The translations under genes and the position numbers were made by a program. A DNA stretch of 29,578 nucleotides, taken from positions 1 to 29,578 of the forward strand of contig JBJXFQ010000145.1 in assembly GCA_046155605.1 (NCBI GenBank), given 5' to 3'. Source of the stretch: JAEUIZ01 sp046155605. GTDB lineage: Bacteria; Planctomycetota; Phycisphaerae; Phycisphaerales; UBA1924. Shown here piece after piece: positions 1 to 9,281 of the stretch; the stretch's first letter is position 1; each line of letters begins with the position of its first letter. A model generated the notes under the pieces. The model saw only the letters and a program-made list of their open reading frames with translations, made no database searches and was not told the origin of the DNA.

Positions 1-1248
1 GGCACTGTCCACAAACCCGTTCCCCGTCAGGTCGCCCATCGGGTTGTAGGTCGCGATCCAGTTCACAAGGATGGTCCGGTCGGCGGGCGAGATCACGCCA
101 TCCCCGTCGCAGTCGCGGATGCAGTCGGCACAGAACGAATCGATCGCGGCGAGGAAGGGCGCATGGCGAACGGGCCACGGAATGGAGATGCACTTGCTGC
201 CCACTGGGCCGCCTCCATCATCGCAAATCGTACTGACAACTGCCGCGAGCACCTCAACGGCGGCTGGGTTGGACGTGCTTTTGCGCACCACGACTCCGCC
301 GCCGCTGTTGCCGGCTTGGACAAAGCCATCGTGCGTGAAGATGATGCTTGAGAGCAACGTCACGACCGCACCCGGACTGTCCTTCTGCGCTGCATGACCA
401 ATCCCCGTGGCCCCTACCGCGGCTCCGTAGCCGACCGTCCGCAGCGGATCGCCAACCGCAACCGAGAATGCTCGCCCGATGCGGCGAACCTCGCCCTGTC
501 GCTGGAACGCAGTCAGACCCTCGCTCCTTCCCAGTCGCATGACAGCCCAGTCTGAACTGCCGAGCGGGTCTTTCATGATTGCCGATACGATGTACTGATC
601 CTGCGGCGACGGATGCACGATCTGGCCAGTCGCCGTCGATGGTGGCGTGTTGAACTGAGCGACATCGCCAACCTCTCCACGACAGTGAAGCACGCTCACA
701 AGGCACCCCGACGTGCTGTACATGGCCGCGGAGCACACGAGAACGCCGATGGTCCGTGCTGCCCACTTCTCACTGGAATTGGGCGGCTGTGGGACGCACA
801 AGTTGCAGGCCGGATCCACGGCGAAGCCTGGTCCCGGGCACACTTCGATCACGCTCACTTGATTGGTCGAGGTGTGCGGTGCGCACACGAGCTCGAGGAG
901 TAGTTGATGAGAGGTCGCCGTGTTGAAGTATGCGGATGAGTGTCGCCATTCGCCGATCTCCGCCGACGTGAAGTTCTGCACCGCCATGTCGTCGAGCGAG
1001 GTCACGCGGAGGTACGACCCGTCGGGCAGCACTTCGCCGCTCTTGAAGAAGAGCCGCGCAGAACGCCAGGTGGGGTCGAGGGTGAGCGTGTGCGACGCGA
1101 GCACCGCTGGAATGCCGCCCGTATTGGCGGCGGGACCTAACTGAATGGAGAGCCCTTCGCAGCCTTGACGCGCGAGCGCGCGAGACTCGACGATCGTGAG
1201 AAGCAGCAGAACTGGCAAAAGCAGATTGACAGTGATCTTGATCGTCAT
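1..1248 (-). CDS. Exported trypsin-like serine protease with C-terminal dockerin domain (partial, 3' end cut by window edge)
   Basis: An uninterrupted frame of 416 codons runs from an ATG at 1248 to the left edge with no stop, so the C-terminus is missing. A GGGAG ribosome site lies just upstream. Residues 1-27 form a signal peptide (hydrophobic LLLPVLLLLTIV, then ALA). The chymotrypsin-fold triad can be read: His188 in VLHC (equivalent to the AGHC of S1 peptidases), Asp233 in SDWAVMRL and Ser315 in AGNSGGG. Residues 379-416 begin a type I dockerin: a DCDGDGVISPADR loop followed by the start of the second loop, DLTGNGFVDSA. The start overlaps the stop of the upstream PEP-CTERM-like gene as ATGA, suggesting coupled translation. 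The protein probably acts outside the cytoplasmic membrane, tethered through the dockerin. Substrate unknown. The family call rests on motifs only. Confidence 0.85.
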   Translation of the reverse strand, partial: MTIKITVNLLLPVLLLLTIVESRALARQGCEGLSIQLGPAANTGGIPAVLASHTLTLDPTWRSARLFFKSGEVLPDGSYLRVTSLDDMAVQNFTSAEIGEWRHSSAYFNTATSHQLLLELVCAPHTSTNQVSVIEVCPGPGFAVDPACNLCVPQPPNSSEKWAARTIGVLVCSAAMYSTSGCLVSVLHCRGEVGDVAQFNTPPSTATGQIVHPSPQDQYIVSAIMKDPLGSSDWAVMRLGRSEGLTAFQRQGEVRRIGRAFSVAVGDPLRTVGYGAAVGATGIGHAAQKDSPGAVVTLLSSIIFTHDGFVQAGNSGGGVVVRKSTSNPAAVEVLAAVVSTICDDGGGPVGSKCISIPWPVRHAPFLAAIDSFCADCIRDCDGDGVISPADRTILVNWIATYNPMGDLTGNGFVDSA

Positions 1249-1973
1249 CGATTGCTCCCTTCTCTTCTGTGTCGATTGGTTCGCGGACTCAGGACAAAGG
1301 CTCCAGCAAGTGCAACGAACACCGTTCCGGGTGACGGTGCCACCTCGAAGCCTCCCGCAGGTGTATTGAAAGTCCAGGTGTCGCCGCGGTAGTCAGGTTG
1401 GCCCGGCGATCCCAGATCCAGGAGGACATAGGGCCACTGGGGATTTGTGCCTCGTCCGTTCTCGAAGTGGAATGCGACGTGCCGCGGTACATAGCCGATC
1501 GGCCGCCACTTCGCCCAGAAGAACCAAGTGTCATTTAACGGGTTTGGCGAAAGACCTGGAGGAGCAAACTGCCCGAACGTCCATTCAACAAGGTGATTGT
1601 TTGGCGCCTCTATCAGAGCCTGCACACCCAGGTTAAAACCGGAACGGTACCCGATTCCCGTCCATGTCCCAGTGTTCAGATTGAGGTCCGCCATGAGGCG
1701 ACCAGCCACGAGTCCCAGGCCCGCAACCGTGCCGAGTTGGCCAGTGCCTCCAAACGTGTCCCAGACGGCCTGTCCGCCGACGCCCGGACGGAACGAGACA
1801 TTGAAGAAAATCTGCGCGTCCTCGCCGGGCTCGATGATGCCGTTGGCGTTCGTCGGCCCGGTGCCGGCAATGTCCTTGACCTCCCAGCCGAACTCAAACG
1901 CTTCCTGCGCACGACACACAGCGCTCGGCAAGGCCAGCACACACAATGCCACGATGCTCGTCGCTCGTCGCAT
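1245..1973 (-). CDS. Exported protein with PEP-CTERM-like C-terminal sorting signal
   Basis: 242 residues with a signal peptide (MRRATSIVALCVLALPSAVCRAQ). The middle is a Gly/Asn/Thr-rich, probably all-beta region that I do not recognise. It starts near residue 30 with DIAGTGPTNANGIIEPGEDA. The last 35 residues have the tripartite form of a PEP-CTERM/exosortase signal as found in planctomycetes: a short Pro motif (APSPG), a hydrophobic stretch (TVFVALAGAFVL) and a basic end (RTNRHRR). GGAGA precedes the ATG. The stop overlaps the start of the serine protease gene by four bases, so the two are probably one transcript. Inferred role: exosortase-processed surface or matrix protein. No exosortase gene is in this window. 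Confidence 0.75.
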   Translation of the reverse strand: MRRATSIVALCVLALPSAVCRAQEAFEFGWEVKDIAGTGPTNANGIIEPGEDAQIFFNVSFRPGVGGQAVWDTFGGTGQLGTVAGLGLVAGRLMADLNLNTGTWTGIGYRSGFNLGVQALIEAPNNHLVEWTFGQFAPPGLSPNPLNDTWFFWAKWRPIGYVPRHVAFHFENGRGTNPQWPYVLLDLGSPGQPDYRGDTWTFNTPAGGFEVAPSPGTVFVALAGAFVLSPRTNRHRREGSNR

Positions 1974-2018
1974 GGGCAGTCTCCATTTCCCGCCGTCTCG
2001 CCTATGGTGTCTTACTCC

Positions 2019-2046
2019 AACCTACCCCAGGTCTGAGAAAAAGCAA
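2019..2046 (-). promoter_or_regulatory. Possible sigma70-type promoter of the PEP-CTERM/protease operon
   Basis: On the minus strand TTGCTT (2046-2041) is separated by 16 bases from TAGGTT (2024-2019), about 45 bases upstream of the ATG at 1973. The surrounding sequence is clearly more AT-rich than the coding DNA. Both boxes deviate from consensus, so this is only a candidate. Confidence 0.3.
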
Positions 2047-2114
2047 GCATTGGCGAAAAAATCCCGCCATGCCCGCCGATTTCACAGACTTTGCTCGCGT
2101 CCAAACTGCAAGCC

Positions 2115-2702
2115 CTACGGCTGCGTGCCCATCCGCCCCATCGAGAACGCGTTCTTATCAATCGGCGGCGGCGTCGGCGGGGTCTGCAGCGCGGCCGCGA
2201 CCACCGGCTCGACCGGCGCTTCCACCTTCGGCGGTGGTGGCGGCGGCTCGCTGGCCCGTCGTACCACGATCCGCGTTGATTCGAGTTTCAACGCCCGATC
2301 CTCCGGCTTGCCGGTCGCTATTTTTTTCTGCGGCGAAGCGGGCGTCTTTCGGCCCGCGCCGGTCGATCGGGCCGTCGCCTTTGCCGACGATCCTGCCTGC
2401 CCGCTCGAAGCGACTTTGAGCCTTGGCGCGTTCTCGTTGCGAAACGTCGAGATGCTCCCGCCGCGCCCGCCCGAGCCGACCTTTCCACCCGTAAAGGTCG
2501 CCACACGCGTCGATCCCGCGCTCGATCGGGCCTTAGTCCCCGCCGCGACCGAGGCCGTCGCAGGCACTACCCCGCCGATGCCAACGCCCGGCGCGCCGCC
2601 TCGCTTCCCGCTATCGGCCACCACCGCGTGCGCACACGCCAAGACCAACGCAACCGTGGCCATCGCCAGCGTGCGCCCAGTCAACCGGCTCGTCGTCGCC
2701 AT
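2115..2702 (-). CDS. Small exported Ala/Gly/Pro-rich basic protein, unrecognised
   Basis: 195 residues from the ATG at 2702, chosen over an upstream in-frame start because GAGGAGGG lies 7-8 bases before it and a signal peptide follows at once (LAMATVALVLACAHAVVA). The mature protein is low in complexity: a Gly/Ser/Lys/Arg-rich part to about residue 130, then KLESTRIVVRRASE, a run of six prolines and a Pro/Val/Ala-rich tail. It carries many basic residues and no catalytic motif I can name. It may be a periplasmic or wall-associated linker protein. It lies upstream of the PEP-CTERM operon on the same strand with a 141-base gap, and is divergent from yidC. Confidence 0.55.
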   Translation of the reverse strand: MATTSRLTGRTLAMATVALVLACAHAVVADSGKRGGAPGVGIGGVVPATASVAAGTKARSSAGSTRVATFTGGKVGSGGRGGSISTFRNENAPRLKVASSGQAGSSAKATARSTGAGRKTPASPQKKIATGKPEDRALKLESTRIVVRRASEPPPPPPKVEAPVEPVVAAALQTPPTPPPIDKNAFSMGRMGTQP

Positions 2703-2941
2703 CGCGGCACCCTCCTCGCCTCCATCGATTCCATCGGGCCGCACCGCCTTCGTCACGCGGCACACGCAGGTTCTCGGGCACGCCATCGAAGCGCCGGCCG
2801 CTGGCCGCGACGGTTGCGCCCGCCGCGCACGCGCGCTCGCGGACCCCCTCAGCGCTCTCGGACCCGTCGGCACACACACGACGAGAACTCAACAGCGACC
2901 CGCCCGTCGCCGTGAACCAGCCCCGCTATCCTTCGATCCCC
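2703..2941. other. Divergent intergenic region, no site identified
   Basis: These 239 bases lie between the divergently transcribed small exported protein gene and yidC and must contain promoters for both. They are very GC-rich. I see no convincing -35/-10 pair, operator palindrome or structured RNA. The only alternative coding use is the GTG at 2912 in frame with yidC. Confidence 0.4.
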
Positions 2942-5200
2942 ATGCCCAAACCCCAAAACACCGCGCTGCGGGTGCTGATTCCCATCGTCCTCGTGCTCGC
3001 GGGCATCGGCGTGGCCGCGGCCGTCCTCGTCAACTCCGGCCAGCGCCCGAATGCCTCCAAACCCGCAACCTCTACTGACCCCGCCGCGCAGCCCCCCGCA
3101 ACCCAAACCGGCACCACCCCACCCGCCGCGGCGACCGCGCCACCGAGCGGGACGCCAATCGCCGACGGTAATCAGCCCGCCTCCACTCCCGGCATCGCTC
3201 AGCCACCTGTCGGCGAGAATGCCGACGTCCTCAAAGGACTTCGCGCCGAGACGATCGACGCCGGCAAGACCGCCGCCTTTGCGCCCCTCGGCTCGCTCGC
3301 CGCCGACGATGGCTATGCCGCCAAGGTCGAGTTCACCGCGCTCGGCGCGGGCATCCGTTCGATCACGCTCGCCCGACATTTCGAGACCGTCCGCCGCGAG
3401 ATCAACACGATCGTTCAGCGCGAGCACGTCGTCAAGGACACGCAGGGCATCCCCGCCGTGGTCGCGCCCCTCGCGGCGCTCGGCCTATCGATCAACGGCG
3501 TCGAAGTCCCGCTCGTGGGTGCCTATGACGAGCCCGCAAACGCCGCGACCGGAACCAGCGCCGGCCTCTTTGGCAAGCCCGTCTGGCGTGAGATCGCGCC
3601 CGGCACCTTCGAAGCCCACATTGTCAATGAGCGCGGCGAGCGCATCATCCGCCTTCAGCGACGCTACGAACTGCCCAAGGGCTCCTACGTCGTTCGCATC
3701 GCCCAGACCGCAACAAACCTCACCACCATCCCGCTGCGCATCGCCTGGCAGCAATACGGGCCGGTCGATCTCGTGCAGGACGCCGCGGGTTACGGCGGCG
3801 ACAAGCGTCGCATCCTCTTCGGCCACCTCCTCAAACCCGGGTCGCAGGGCAACGATCCCACCGTCACCACGAACCGGTTTCTCACGTCACGCGATGAGAT
3901 CCTGGGCAGCCCCGGCGTCAACGGCTACGAGGTCACGCCCGTCTGGCCCAATCGCACGAGCGCCGCATCCGAGTACCGCCTCGTCTGGGTCGGCATGACC
4001 AACCGCTACTTCGGCGCGGCACTCCAGCCGCTCGTGCAGCCCGGCACCGGCCCGGATCAAAAACTGCTCCCCTTGATCGTTGATCGCGTTGTGCTCCCCG
4101 GCGGGCCCGAGCCGGTCATCGCCCTCCGCACCACGTCGTCGGCCCGCGAGATCAAAGCCGGCGACAGCGTCGAGCAGAGCCTGGGACTCTATGCCGGACC
4201 GCTCTCGCGAAAAGAGATCAAGAAAGAAGCCGCGAACGAGGCGGTCGGCCTGCGCGGGCTCGTGGTCTACAACTTCGGCGGGCCGTGCGGCTGGTGTACC
4301 TTCCCGCTGCTCACAGGCCTCCTCCTCGGCCTGCTCAACAGCCTCCACGATTACCTCCTCTTCGATTGGGCGCTCTCGATCTCGGCACTCGTGCTAATCG
4401 TCCGCTCCGTCCTCCATCCCGTCACACGCTGGTCGCAGATCCGAATGCAGCGCTTCGGCAAGCAGATGCAGGAGATGGCTCCCAAGCAGAAAAAACTCCA
4501 GGAGAAGTACGCCAGCGACCCCAAGCAGATGCGCGAGGAAATGGCCAAACTCTGGCGCGAGGAGGGCATCAGCCCCACCGGCGCGCTCGGGTGCATCCCC
4601 ATGTTCCTCCAGACCCCCGTCTGGATCGCGCTCTATGCCGTGCTCTACTTCGCCGTCGAACTCCGCCACGAGCCCGCCTTCTTCGGGCTCTTCCAGGCGA
4701 TCGCGCCGGGATTCCCCAAGTTCATGGGCTGGTTCCTCGCGGATCTCGCCGAGCCCGATCGCTTCTTCTACTTCGGACGCGACCTCTTCTCGATCCCGAT
4801 GCTCGGGCCGATCAACTCAATCAACATCCTGCCGTTCGTCCTCGGCATCGTCTTCTTCGTGCAGCAGAAATACCTGACGCCCCCGCCGACCACCGCCCTC
4901 TCGCCCGAGCAGGAAATGCAGCAGAAGATGATGAAGTGGATGATGGTCATCCTCTTCCCGGCCCTCATGTACAACGCGCCCAGCGGGCTCGCCGTCTACT
5001 TCATCGTCAACTCGACGCTCGGCATCCTCGAATCCAAGTGGATCCGCGCCCACATCAACAAGCACGACCTCCTCAAGCCCAGGCCCAAAAAGCCCGGCGG
5101 CGGAGGCTTCATCCAGCGCATGCAGCAGCTCGCCGAGGCGCGGCAGAAGCAACTTATGAAAGTCAAGGGCATGCCGCCACCAGCCCGTCGGAAGGTGTAG
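2942..5200 (+). CDS. yidC: Membrane protein insertase YidC/Oxa1
   Basis: 752 residues from the ATG at 2942; a GTG at 2912 would add ten residues and cannot be excluded because neither has a clear ribosome site. Layout is that of Gram-negative YidC: an N-terminal helix (residues about 9-31), a Pro/Thr/Ala-rich linker, a large periplasmic beta domain (about 85-430), then the conserved Oxa1 core from YNFGG (443) onward with five membrane segments. Arg488 in LVLIVRSVLHPVT matches the conserved positive residue in the insertase groove. A Lys/Gln/Glu-rich cytoplasmic coiled region (QMQEMAPKQKKLQEKYA) and the signature PTGALGCIPMFLQTPVWIALY follow. The tail is basic, as is usual for ribosome contact. 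It inserts proteins into the cytoplasmic membrane with or without SecYEG. The usual rpmH/rnpA neighbours are absent; gcvH follows after 62 bases. Confidence 0.96.
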   Translation: MPKPQNTALRVLIPIVLVLAGIGVAAAVLVNSGQRPNASKPATSTDPAAQPPATQTGTTPPAAATAPPSGTPIADGNQPASTPGIAQPPVGENADVLKGLRAETIDAGKTAAFAPLGSLAADDGYAAKVEFTALGAGIRSITLARHFETVRREINTIVQREHVVKDTQGIPAVVAPLAALGLSINGVEVPLVGAYDEPANAATGTSAGLFGKPVWREIAPGTFEAHIVNERGERIIRLQRRYELPKGSYVVRIAQTATNLTTIPLRIAWQQYGPVDLVQDAAGYGGDKRRILFGHLLKPGSQGNDPTVTTNRFLTSRDEILGSPGVNGYEVTPVWPNRTSAASEYRLVWVGMTNRYFGAALQPLVQPGTGPDQKLLPLIVDRVVLPGGPEPVIALRTTSSAREIKAGDSVEQSLGLYAGPLSRKEIKKEAANEAVGLRGLVVYNFGGPCGWCTFPLLTGLLLGLLNSLHDYLLFDWALSISALVLIVRSVLHPVTRWSQIRMQRFGKQMQEMAPKQKKLQEKYASDPKQMREEMAKLWREEGISPTGALGCIPMFLQTPVWIALYAVLYFAVELRHEPAFFGLFQAIAPGFPKFMGWFLADLAEPDRFFYFGRDLFSIPMLGPINSINILPFVLGIVFFVQQKYLTPPPTTALSPEQEMQQKMMKWMMVILFPALMYNAPSGLAVYFIVNSTLGILESKWIRAHINKHDLLKPRPKKPGGGGFIQRMQQLAEARQKQLMKVKGMPPPARRKV

Positions 5201-5262
5201 CCCCAACCGCCGTGATCCAATAGGATTCGCCCTCACCAGACGCAACCGACCAGGACCCCTCC

Positions 5263-5643
5263 ATGGCCTCACCAAACGATCGCGTGTATTCCGAGTCCCA
5301 CGAGTGGCACAAACTCGAGGGCGAGCGGCTGACCCTCGGGCTCACCAAGTTCGCCGTTGACGCCCTCACCGACGTCACCTACGTCCAGATGAAGGCCGCG
5401 GGCACCAAGTTCAAGGCCGGCGACGTCATCGGCGAGGTCGAATCCGTCAAGACCACCAGCGACGTCTACTGCTTCGTCGATGGCGAGATCGCCGAGGTCA
5501 ACGCCGCCCTCGACGGCGAGCCGGGCCTGCTCAACTCCGACCCCTACGGCAAGGGGTGGCTCGTCAAAGTCAAAGTCGCGAACAAGGCCGGGCTTGCCAA
5601 CTGCAAGAACGCGGTGGACTACGACAAGGCCCATCCGGCGTGA
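5263..5643 (+). CDS. gcvH: Glycine cleavage system H protein
   Basis: 126 residues, the normal size for GcvH. The lipoyl-attachment lysine is Lys63 in the motif EVESVKTTSD, and the N-terminal YSESHEWHKLEG and the LGLTKFAVDALTDVTYVQ strand are typical. The protein carries the aminomethyl intermediate on lipoamide between the P, T and L proteins of the glycine cleavage complex in the cytosol. An AGGA stretch lies about ten bases before the ATG. No gcvT or gcvP is nearby, so the gene stands alone between yidC and an ABC transporter. A role as a general lipoyl carrier (as GcvH has in lipoate relay) is possible but not shown. Confidence 0.95.
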   Translation: MASPNDRVYSESHEWHKLEGERLTLGLTKFAVDALTDVTYVQMKAAGTKFKAGDVIGEVESVKTTSDVYCFVDGEIAEVNAALDGEPGLLNSDPYGKGWLVKVKVANKAGLANCKNAVDYDKAHPA

Positions 5644-5713
5644 GCCGCAACCCCCGGCACGGGCCTCCCAACAACCCTGGCATGACGCGCCGCGTGCCGC
5701 TATTGGTGCCGCC

Positions 5714-6460
5714 ATGATCCGCTGCATCGGCGTCGAGAAGGACTACCACATCGGCGCTCGCGCCATCCACGCGCTCCGCGGCGTCGACCTCGAAATCGCC
5801 GAGCCCGGCTTCTATGCCATCATGGGCCAATCCGGCTCTGGCAAGTCCACGCTCCTCCACCTGCTCGCCGCGCTCGACCGACCCGACAAGGGCACGATCG
5901 AGATCGCAGGCCACGCCGTGCATCAACTCCGTGAGCCCGAGGCGACGCTCTTTCGTCGCAAGCACGTCGGCATCGTCTTCCAGCAGTTCAATCTCATCCC
6001 CACGCTCAAGGCCATCGAGAACGTCGAACTCCCCGGCATGCTCGCGGGTGAAGATTCAGCCCCCCTCCGACGCCGCGCCGTGGCGCTGCTCGATCGGCTC
6101 GGCCTCGCCGATCGCGCCGAGCATCGGCCCGACGCGCTCTCGGGCGGCGAGCAGCAACGCGTCGCCATCGCCCGCGCGCTCCTCTTCTCGCCCGCACTCG
6201 TCCTCGCCGACGAGCCCACCGGCAACCTCGACTCGGCCAGCGCGGGCAAACTCTGGCGGCTCCTCCGCGAACTGAGCGAACGCGAGCGAACCACGGTCGT
6301 CATGGTCACCCACGAGCCCGCCGCCGCTGCCAACTGCCGGCGGGTCTTCGTCCTCAGCGATGGTCGTGTCACGGGTCGGATCGAGGTCGGCAACGAAAAT
6401 GAGGCACTGGATGCGTCCGGCGTGGCGTCTCGCTATCAACAACTTGTTCGAACGGCCTAG
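5714..6460 (+). CDS. ABC transporter ATPase, LolD/MacB type
   Basis: 248 residues from the ATG at 5714; a longer upstream frame only reads through the gcvH end. All ATPase motifs are intact: Walker A GQSGSGKS (38-45), Q-loop FQQFNLIP (Gln90/91), signature LSGGEQQ (142-148), Walker B ALVLADE (161-167) and H-loop His200 in VMVTHEP. The phrase ADEPTGNLDS is typical of the MacB/LolD/FtsE branch, which powers lipoprotein release or periplasmic transport rather than bulk import. The 3' end overlaps the start of the FtsX-type permease gene, so the two subunits are surely made together. No membrane-fusion protein is adjacent, which leaves LolCDE-like versus MacB-like function open. Confidence 0.93.
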   Translation: MIRCIGVEKDYHIGARAIHALRGVDLEIAEPGFYAIMGQSGSGKSTLLHLLAALDRPDKGTIEIAGHAVHQLREPEATLFRRKHVGIVFQQFNLIPTLKAIENVELPGMLAGEDSAPLRRRAVALLDRLGLADRAEHRPDALSGGEQQRVAIARALLFSPALVLADEPTGNLDSASAGKLWRLLRELSERERTTVVMVTHEPAAAANCRRVFVLSDGRVTGRIEVGNENEALDASGVASRYQQLVRTA

Positions 6461-9281
6461 CCGTTCGGCGCTCCTCGCGGGGGCCACCGCGCTCTCCGCC
6501 GCGCTCATCGCTTCCATCGCCTGCGCCATGGCCTCCGTCCACAAGGCCGTCCACGCCCAACTCGACGCCACCGTTGGCAAGGCCGACCTCCGCATCCGCC
6601 CCACCGGCACCGGCGCGGTCCTCGCCGAATCCTTCCTTCAGCAGGCCTCGGCATGGCCCGGGATCTCCTCCGCCGCCGGCCGATTGCAGGCGCCCCTCTC
6701 CTTCCGCGCAACCAAGACCGGCCTCGCTCGCCGCGCTGACGGCACCTGGGTCCGCCGCGACATCGAACTCACCGCCACCGCCCTCGGCAACGCCTCCCTC
6801 CGCGCGCTCACGCCGCCGCAATCAACAACCGCCACACCGGCAGTAGATTCAGCAGCCGACGCGGGCCCTTCCCTCGCGCCCCTGCCCAAACTCGTCGCCG
6901 GCCGATTGCCCCAGCGCGATGACGAGGTCGTGATCGACCTCGCGCTCGTGCAGCGGCTGACCATCGAGCAATCGACACCCGGCAAGAAGCGCGACGGCTT
7001 CCTCTCCATCAACGCCGCTCCCCCGCGCGCCGCCGACACGCTCGTCAAGGTTCCCGTGCCCGAATCGACCGCCGATGACGCCCAGGCCGCTCGCATCAAC
7101 GCCGCCCAGTTCGTCGGCGTGGGCGACACCATCGAGACGCTCAAGCAAGTCTTCTTTGGCGCTGACGCCGCACTGGGCCTCCGCGGCCTCCGCAAGACCA
7201 CCACCCTCACCGTCGTCGGGCTCGCCGAACCTCCGCCGCTTGGCGGCAGGCCCCAGGCCTATCTCACCATGCCCGCCCTCGCCAAACTCGCTCAGGAGCC
7301 GGGGCTCTCGCAGATCGACCTCGCCACGGCCCCCGGCGTTCGACCGGAGGACATCGTCGCCACCCACGCTCCCTCCATGCCCGCCGGACTCATCCTCCAG
7401 ACCACCGAGAAGGTCACCTCCGGCCTCACCAAAAACCTCCAGGCCAACCAACTCGGCATGGTCCTCGGCACCGTCATGGCCTTCATGTCCGCCGCCTTCA
7501 TCATCACGACCGGCCTCACCACCAACGTCGCCGAACGACAGCGCGAACTCGCCATGGTCCGCTGCATCGGGGGCACGCGCCGGCAACTCGCCGTCACCCA
7601 ACTCTGGTGCGGCATCATCGTCGGACTCGTCGGCGCGGCCGTCGGCGTACCCCTTGGAATCGGCTTCGCTTTCCTCCTCGCCGCCTATTTCGCCGATCAA
7701 CTCCCGACGGGCTTGGCCATGTCCTGGCTCGGAGTCGGGCTCAGCATCTCCGGCTGCCTCGGCGCGGGCGCGATCGGTGCCGCCTGGCCCGCCTGGCGAG
7801 TCTCACGCATGTCGCCCCTGGCCGCACTCGCCTCGCGTGCCGAACTCCCCGCGCGCCGCGGCATGGCCGCCATCACCCTCGCCGGGCTCGTCGCCATCCT
7901 CATCCACGTCGCCACCGTCTCCGCCAGCCGCGACGGGCAGGTCGTCTTCTGGGCCTATGCCATCGCCGGCCTCCCAGCCCTCTTCGTCGGCTACTTCCTC
8001 ATGTCCGTCCCCATCGGCGTCCTCATGGCCCGCGCGCTCGGGCCGCTCGTCTCGCGCCTCGTCGGCCTCCCGCGTCACATCCTCGATCGCACCATCCGTG
8101 CCACCCCCTATCGCCACGGCATGACCGCCGGTGCCCTCATGGCCGGCCTCGCCCTCATGGTCGCCATCTTCACCAACGGCGGGGCCGTCCTCCGAGACTG
8201 GATCGGCAAAATCCAGTTCCCCGACGCCTTCATCAGCGGCCTCGCGCTCCCCGAATGGGCTCTCGACAAGGTCCGCGCCCGCTCCGACATCGTCGCCGAC
8301 TCCTCCGCCATCTCGCTCCAGCAGGTCGAGACCGACGCCTTCGGCGTGCGCGCCCTCCAGTCCTACACCACCACTTTCGTCGGCTTCGAGCCCGATTCCT
8401 TCTTCCGCATGGTCACGCTCTCGTGGGTCCAGGGAGACCCCGACACCGCCCGACGACGCATGGCCCAGGGCAACGCCGTCATCGTCGCGCGCGAGTTCCT
8501 CGTCGCCCAGGGACTCGGACTCGGCAAAAAGTTCTCCTGCGGGCTCAACGGCAAGGCGTTCGAGTTCGAGATCGTCGGCGTCGTCGCCTCGCCAGGGCTC
8601 GAACTCGTCAGCAAGTTCTTCAACGTCGGCGAGGAGTTCAGCGACCAGTCCATCCACGCCGTCTTCGGCTCGCGCGACGACATGAAGCGCAAGTTCCTCG
8701 ACGGGCAGCCCGCGCCCATCAACATGATCCAGATCAAACTCACCAACGACGCCATCGCGCGCGGCGACGCCTGGGCCCTCGACGAACTCCGCGCCGAACT
8801 CGCCGGAATCGGTTTCATGGACGCCGGCAGCGGCGTGCAGATCAAGGAACGAATCCAGGGCTTCGCGCGCGGCATCCTCGCCGTCTTCCTCGCCATCGCC
8901 CTCAGCGGAATGCTCATCGCCTGCTGCGGCGTCGCCAACCTCGTCGTCGCCGGCATCCACGCCCGGCAGTTCGAGTTCGGCGTCCTCCGTGCCGTCGGTG
9001 CGCGGCGCGGGCTCCTCACTCGCCTCGTCCTCGCCGAGGTACTCCTCGTCGGCCTCACCGCCTGCGTCGTCGGCACGCTCATGGGCCTGCAGGGCTCTTG
9101 GGCCGGTCAGCGCATCCACGCCCTCCTCATGGGCCTCGCCCTCGAACTCCGCCCGCCCATCGGCCCCATCGCCCTCGGCTGGGCCACCGTCATCACCCTC
9201 GCCCTCCTTGCGGCCGCGCCCGCCGTCTGGGGCCTCTCGCGCCGCACCACACGCGAACTCCTCGCCACCATGAAGGGGTAG
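6399..9281 (+). CDS. Large FtsX-family ABC transporter permease
   Basis: About 960 residues. The start is uncertain: ATG 6399 (used here) or ATG 6411, the latter with GAGG six bases upstream; both lie inside the ATPase gene. The first helix (residues about 24-45) is followed by a long extracytoplasmic MacB-PCD-like domain. Then comes a first FtsX domain (from about 353, GTVMAFMSAAFIITTGL, with the coupling motif QRELAMVRCIGGTRRQL), two to three middle helices, a second extracytoplasmic domain, and a second FtsX domain (from about 825, with QFEFGVLRAVGARRGLL). This duplicated single-chain form would give about ten membrane segments, so one polypeptide can serve as the whole permease. Likely function is mechanotransmission to periplasmic substrates such as lipoproteins. 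Substrate unknown. Confidence 0.92.
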   Translation: MRHWMRPAWRLAINNLFERPSRSALLAGATALSAALIASIACAMASVHKAVHAQLDATVGKADLRIRPTGTGAVLAESFLQQASAWPGISSAAGRLQAPLSFRATKTGLARRADGTWVRRDIELTATALGNASLRALTPPQSTTATPAVDSAADAGPSLAPLPKLVAGRLPQRDDEVVIDLALVQRLTIEQSTPGKKRDGFLSINAAPPRAADTLVKVPVPESTADDAQAARINAAQFVGVGDTIETLKQVFFGADAALGLRGLRKTTTLTVVGLAEPPPLGGRPQAYLTMPALAKLAQEPGLSQIDLATAPGVRPEDIVATHAPSMPAGLILQTTEKVTSGLTKNLQANQLGMVLGTVMAFMSAAFIITTGLTTNVAERQRELAMVRCIGGTRRQLAVTQLWCGIIVGLVGAAVGVPLGIGFAFLLAAYFADQLPTGLAMSWLGVGLSISGCLGAGAIGAAWPAWRVSRMSPLAALASRAELPARRGMAAITLAGLVAILIHVATVSASRDGQVVFWAYAIAGLPALFVGYFLMSVPIGVLMARALGPLVSRLVGLPRHILDRTIRATPYRHGMTAGALMAGLALMVAIFTNGGAVLRDWIGKIQFPDAFISGLALPEWALDKVRARSDIVADSSAISLQQVETDAFGVRALQSYTTTFVGFEPDSFFRMVTLSWVQGDPDTARRRMAQGNAVIVAREFLVAQGLGLGKKFSCGLNGKAFEFEIVGVVASPGLELVSKFFNVGEEFSDQSIHAVFGSRDDMKRKFLDGQPAPINMIQIKLTNDAIARGDAWALDELRAELAGIGFMDAGSGVQIKERIQGFARGILAVFLAIALSGMLIACCGVANLVVAGIHARQFEFGVLRAVGARRGLLTRLVLAEVLLVGLTACVVGTLMGLQGSWAGQRIHALLMGLALELRPPIGPIALGWATVITLALLAAAPAVWGLSRRTTRELLATMKG

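Noticed and set aside
254..766. Frameshifted or broken protease gene, because several short minus-strand frames are present at 93-766.
   Set aside because: Reading codon by codon from 1248 to 1 gives one uninterrupted frame with all three catalytic residues. The short frames are out of phase.
1597..3078. A 493-codon plus-strand frame opposite the exported-protein genes.
   Set aside because: It runs antisense through two signal-peptide genes and into the yidC start, is rich in Arg/Pro/Ala/Ser and has no recognisable motif. Long spurious frames are expected in GC-rich DNA with C-ending codons.
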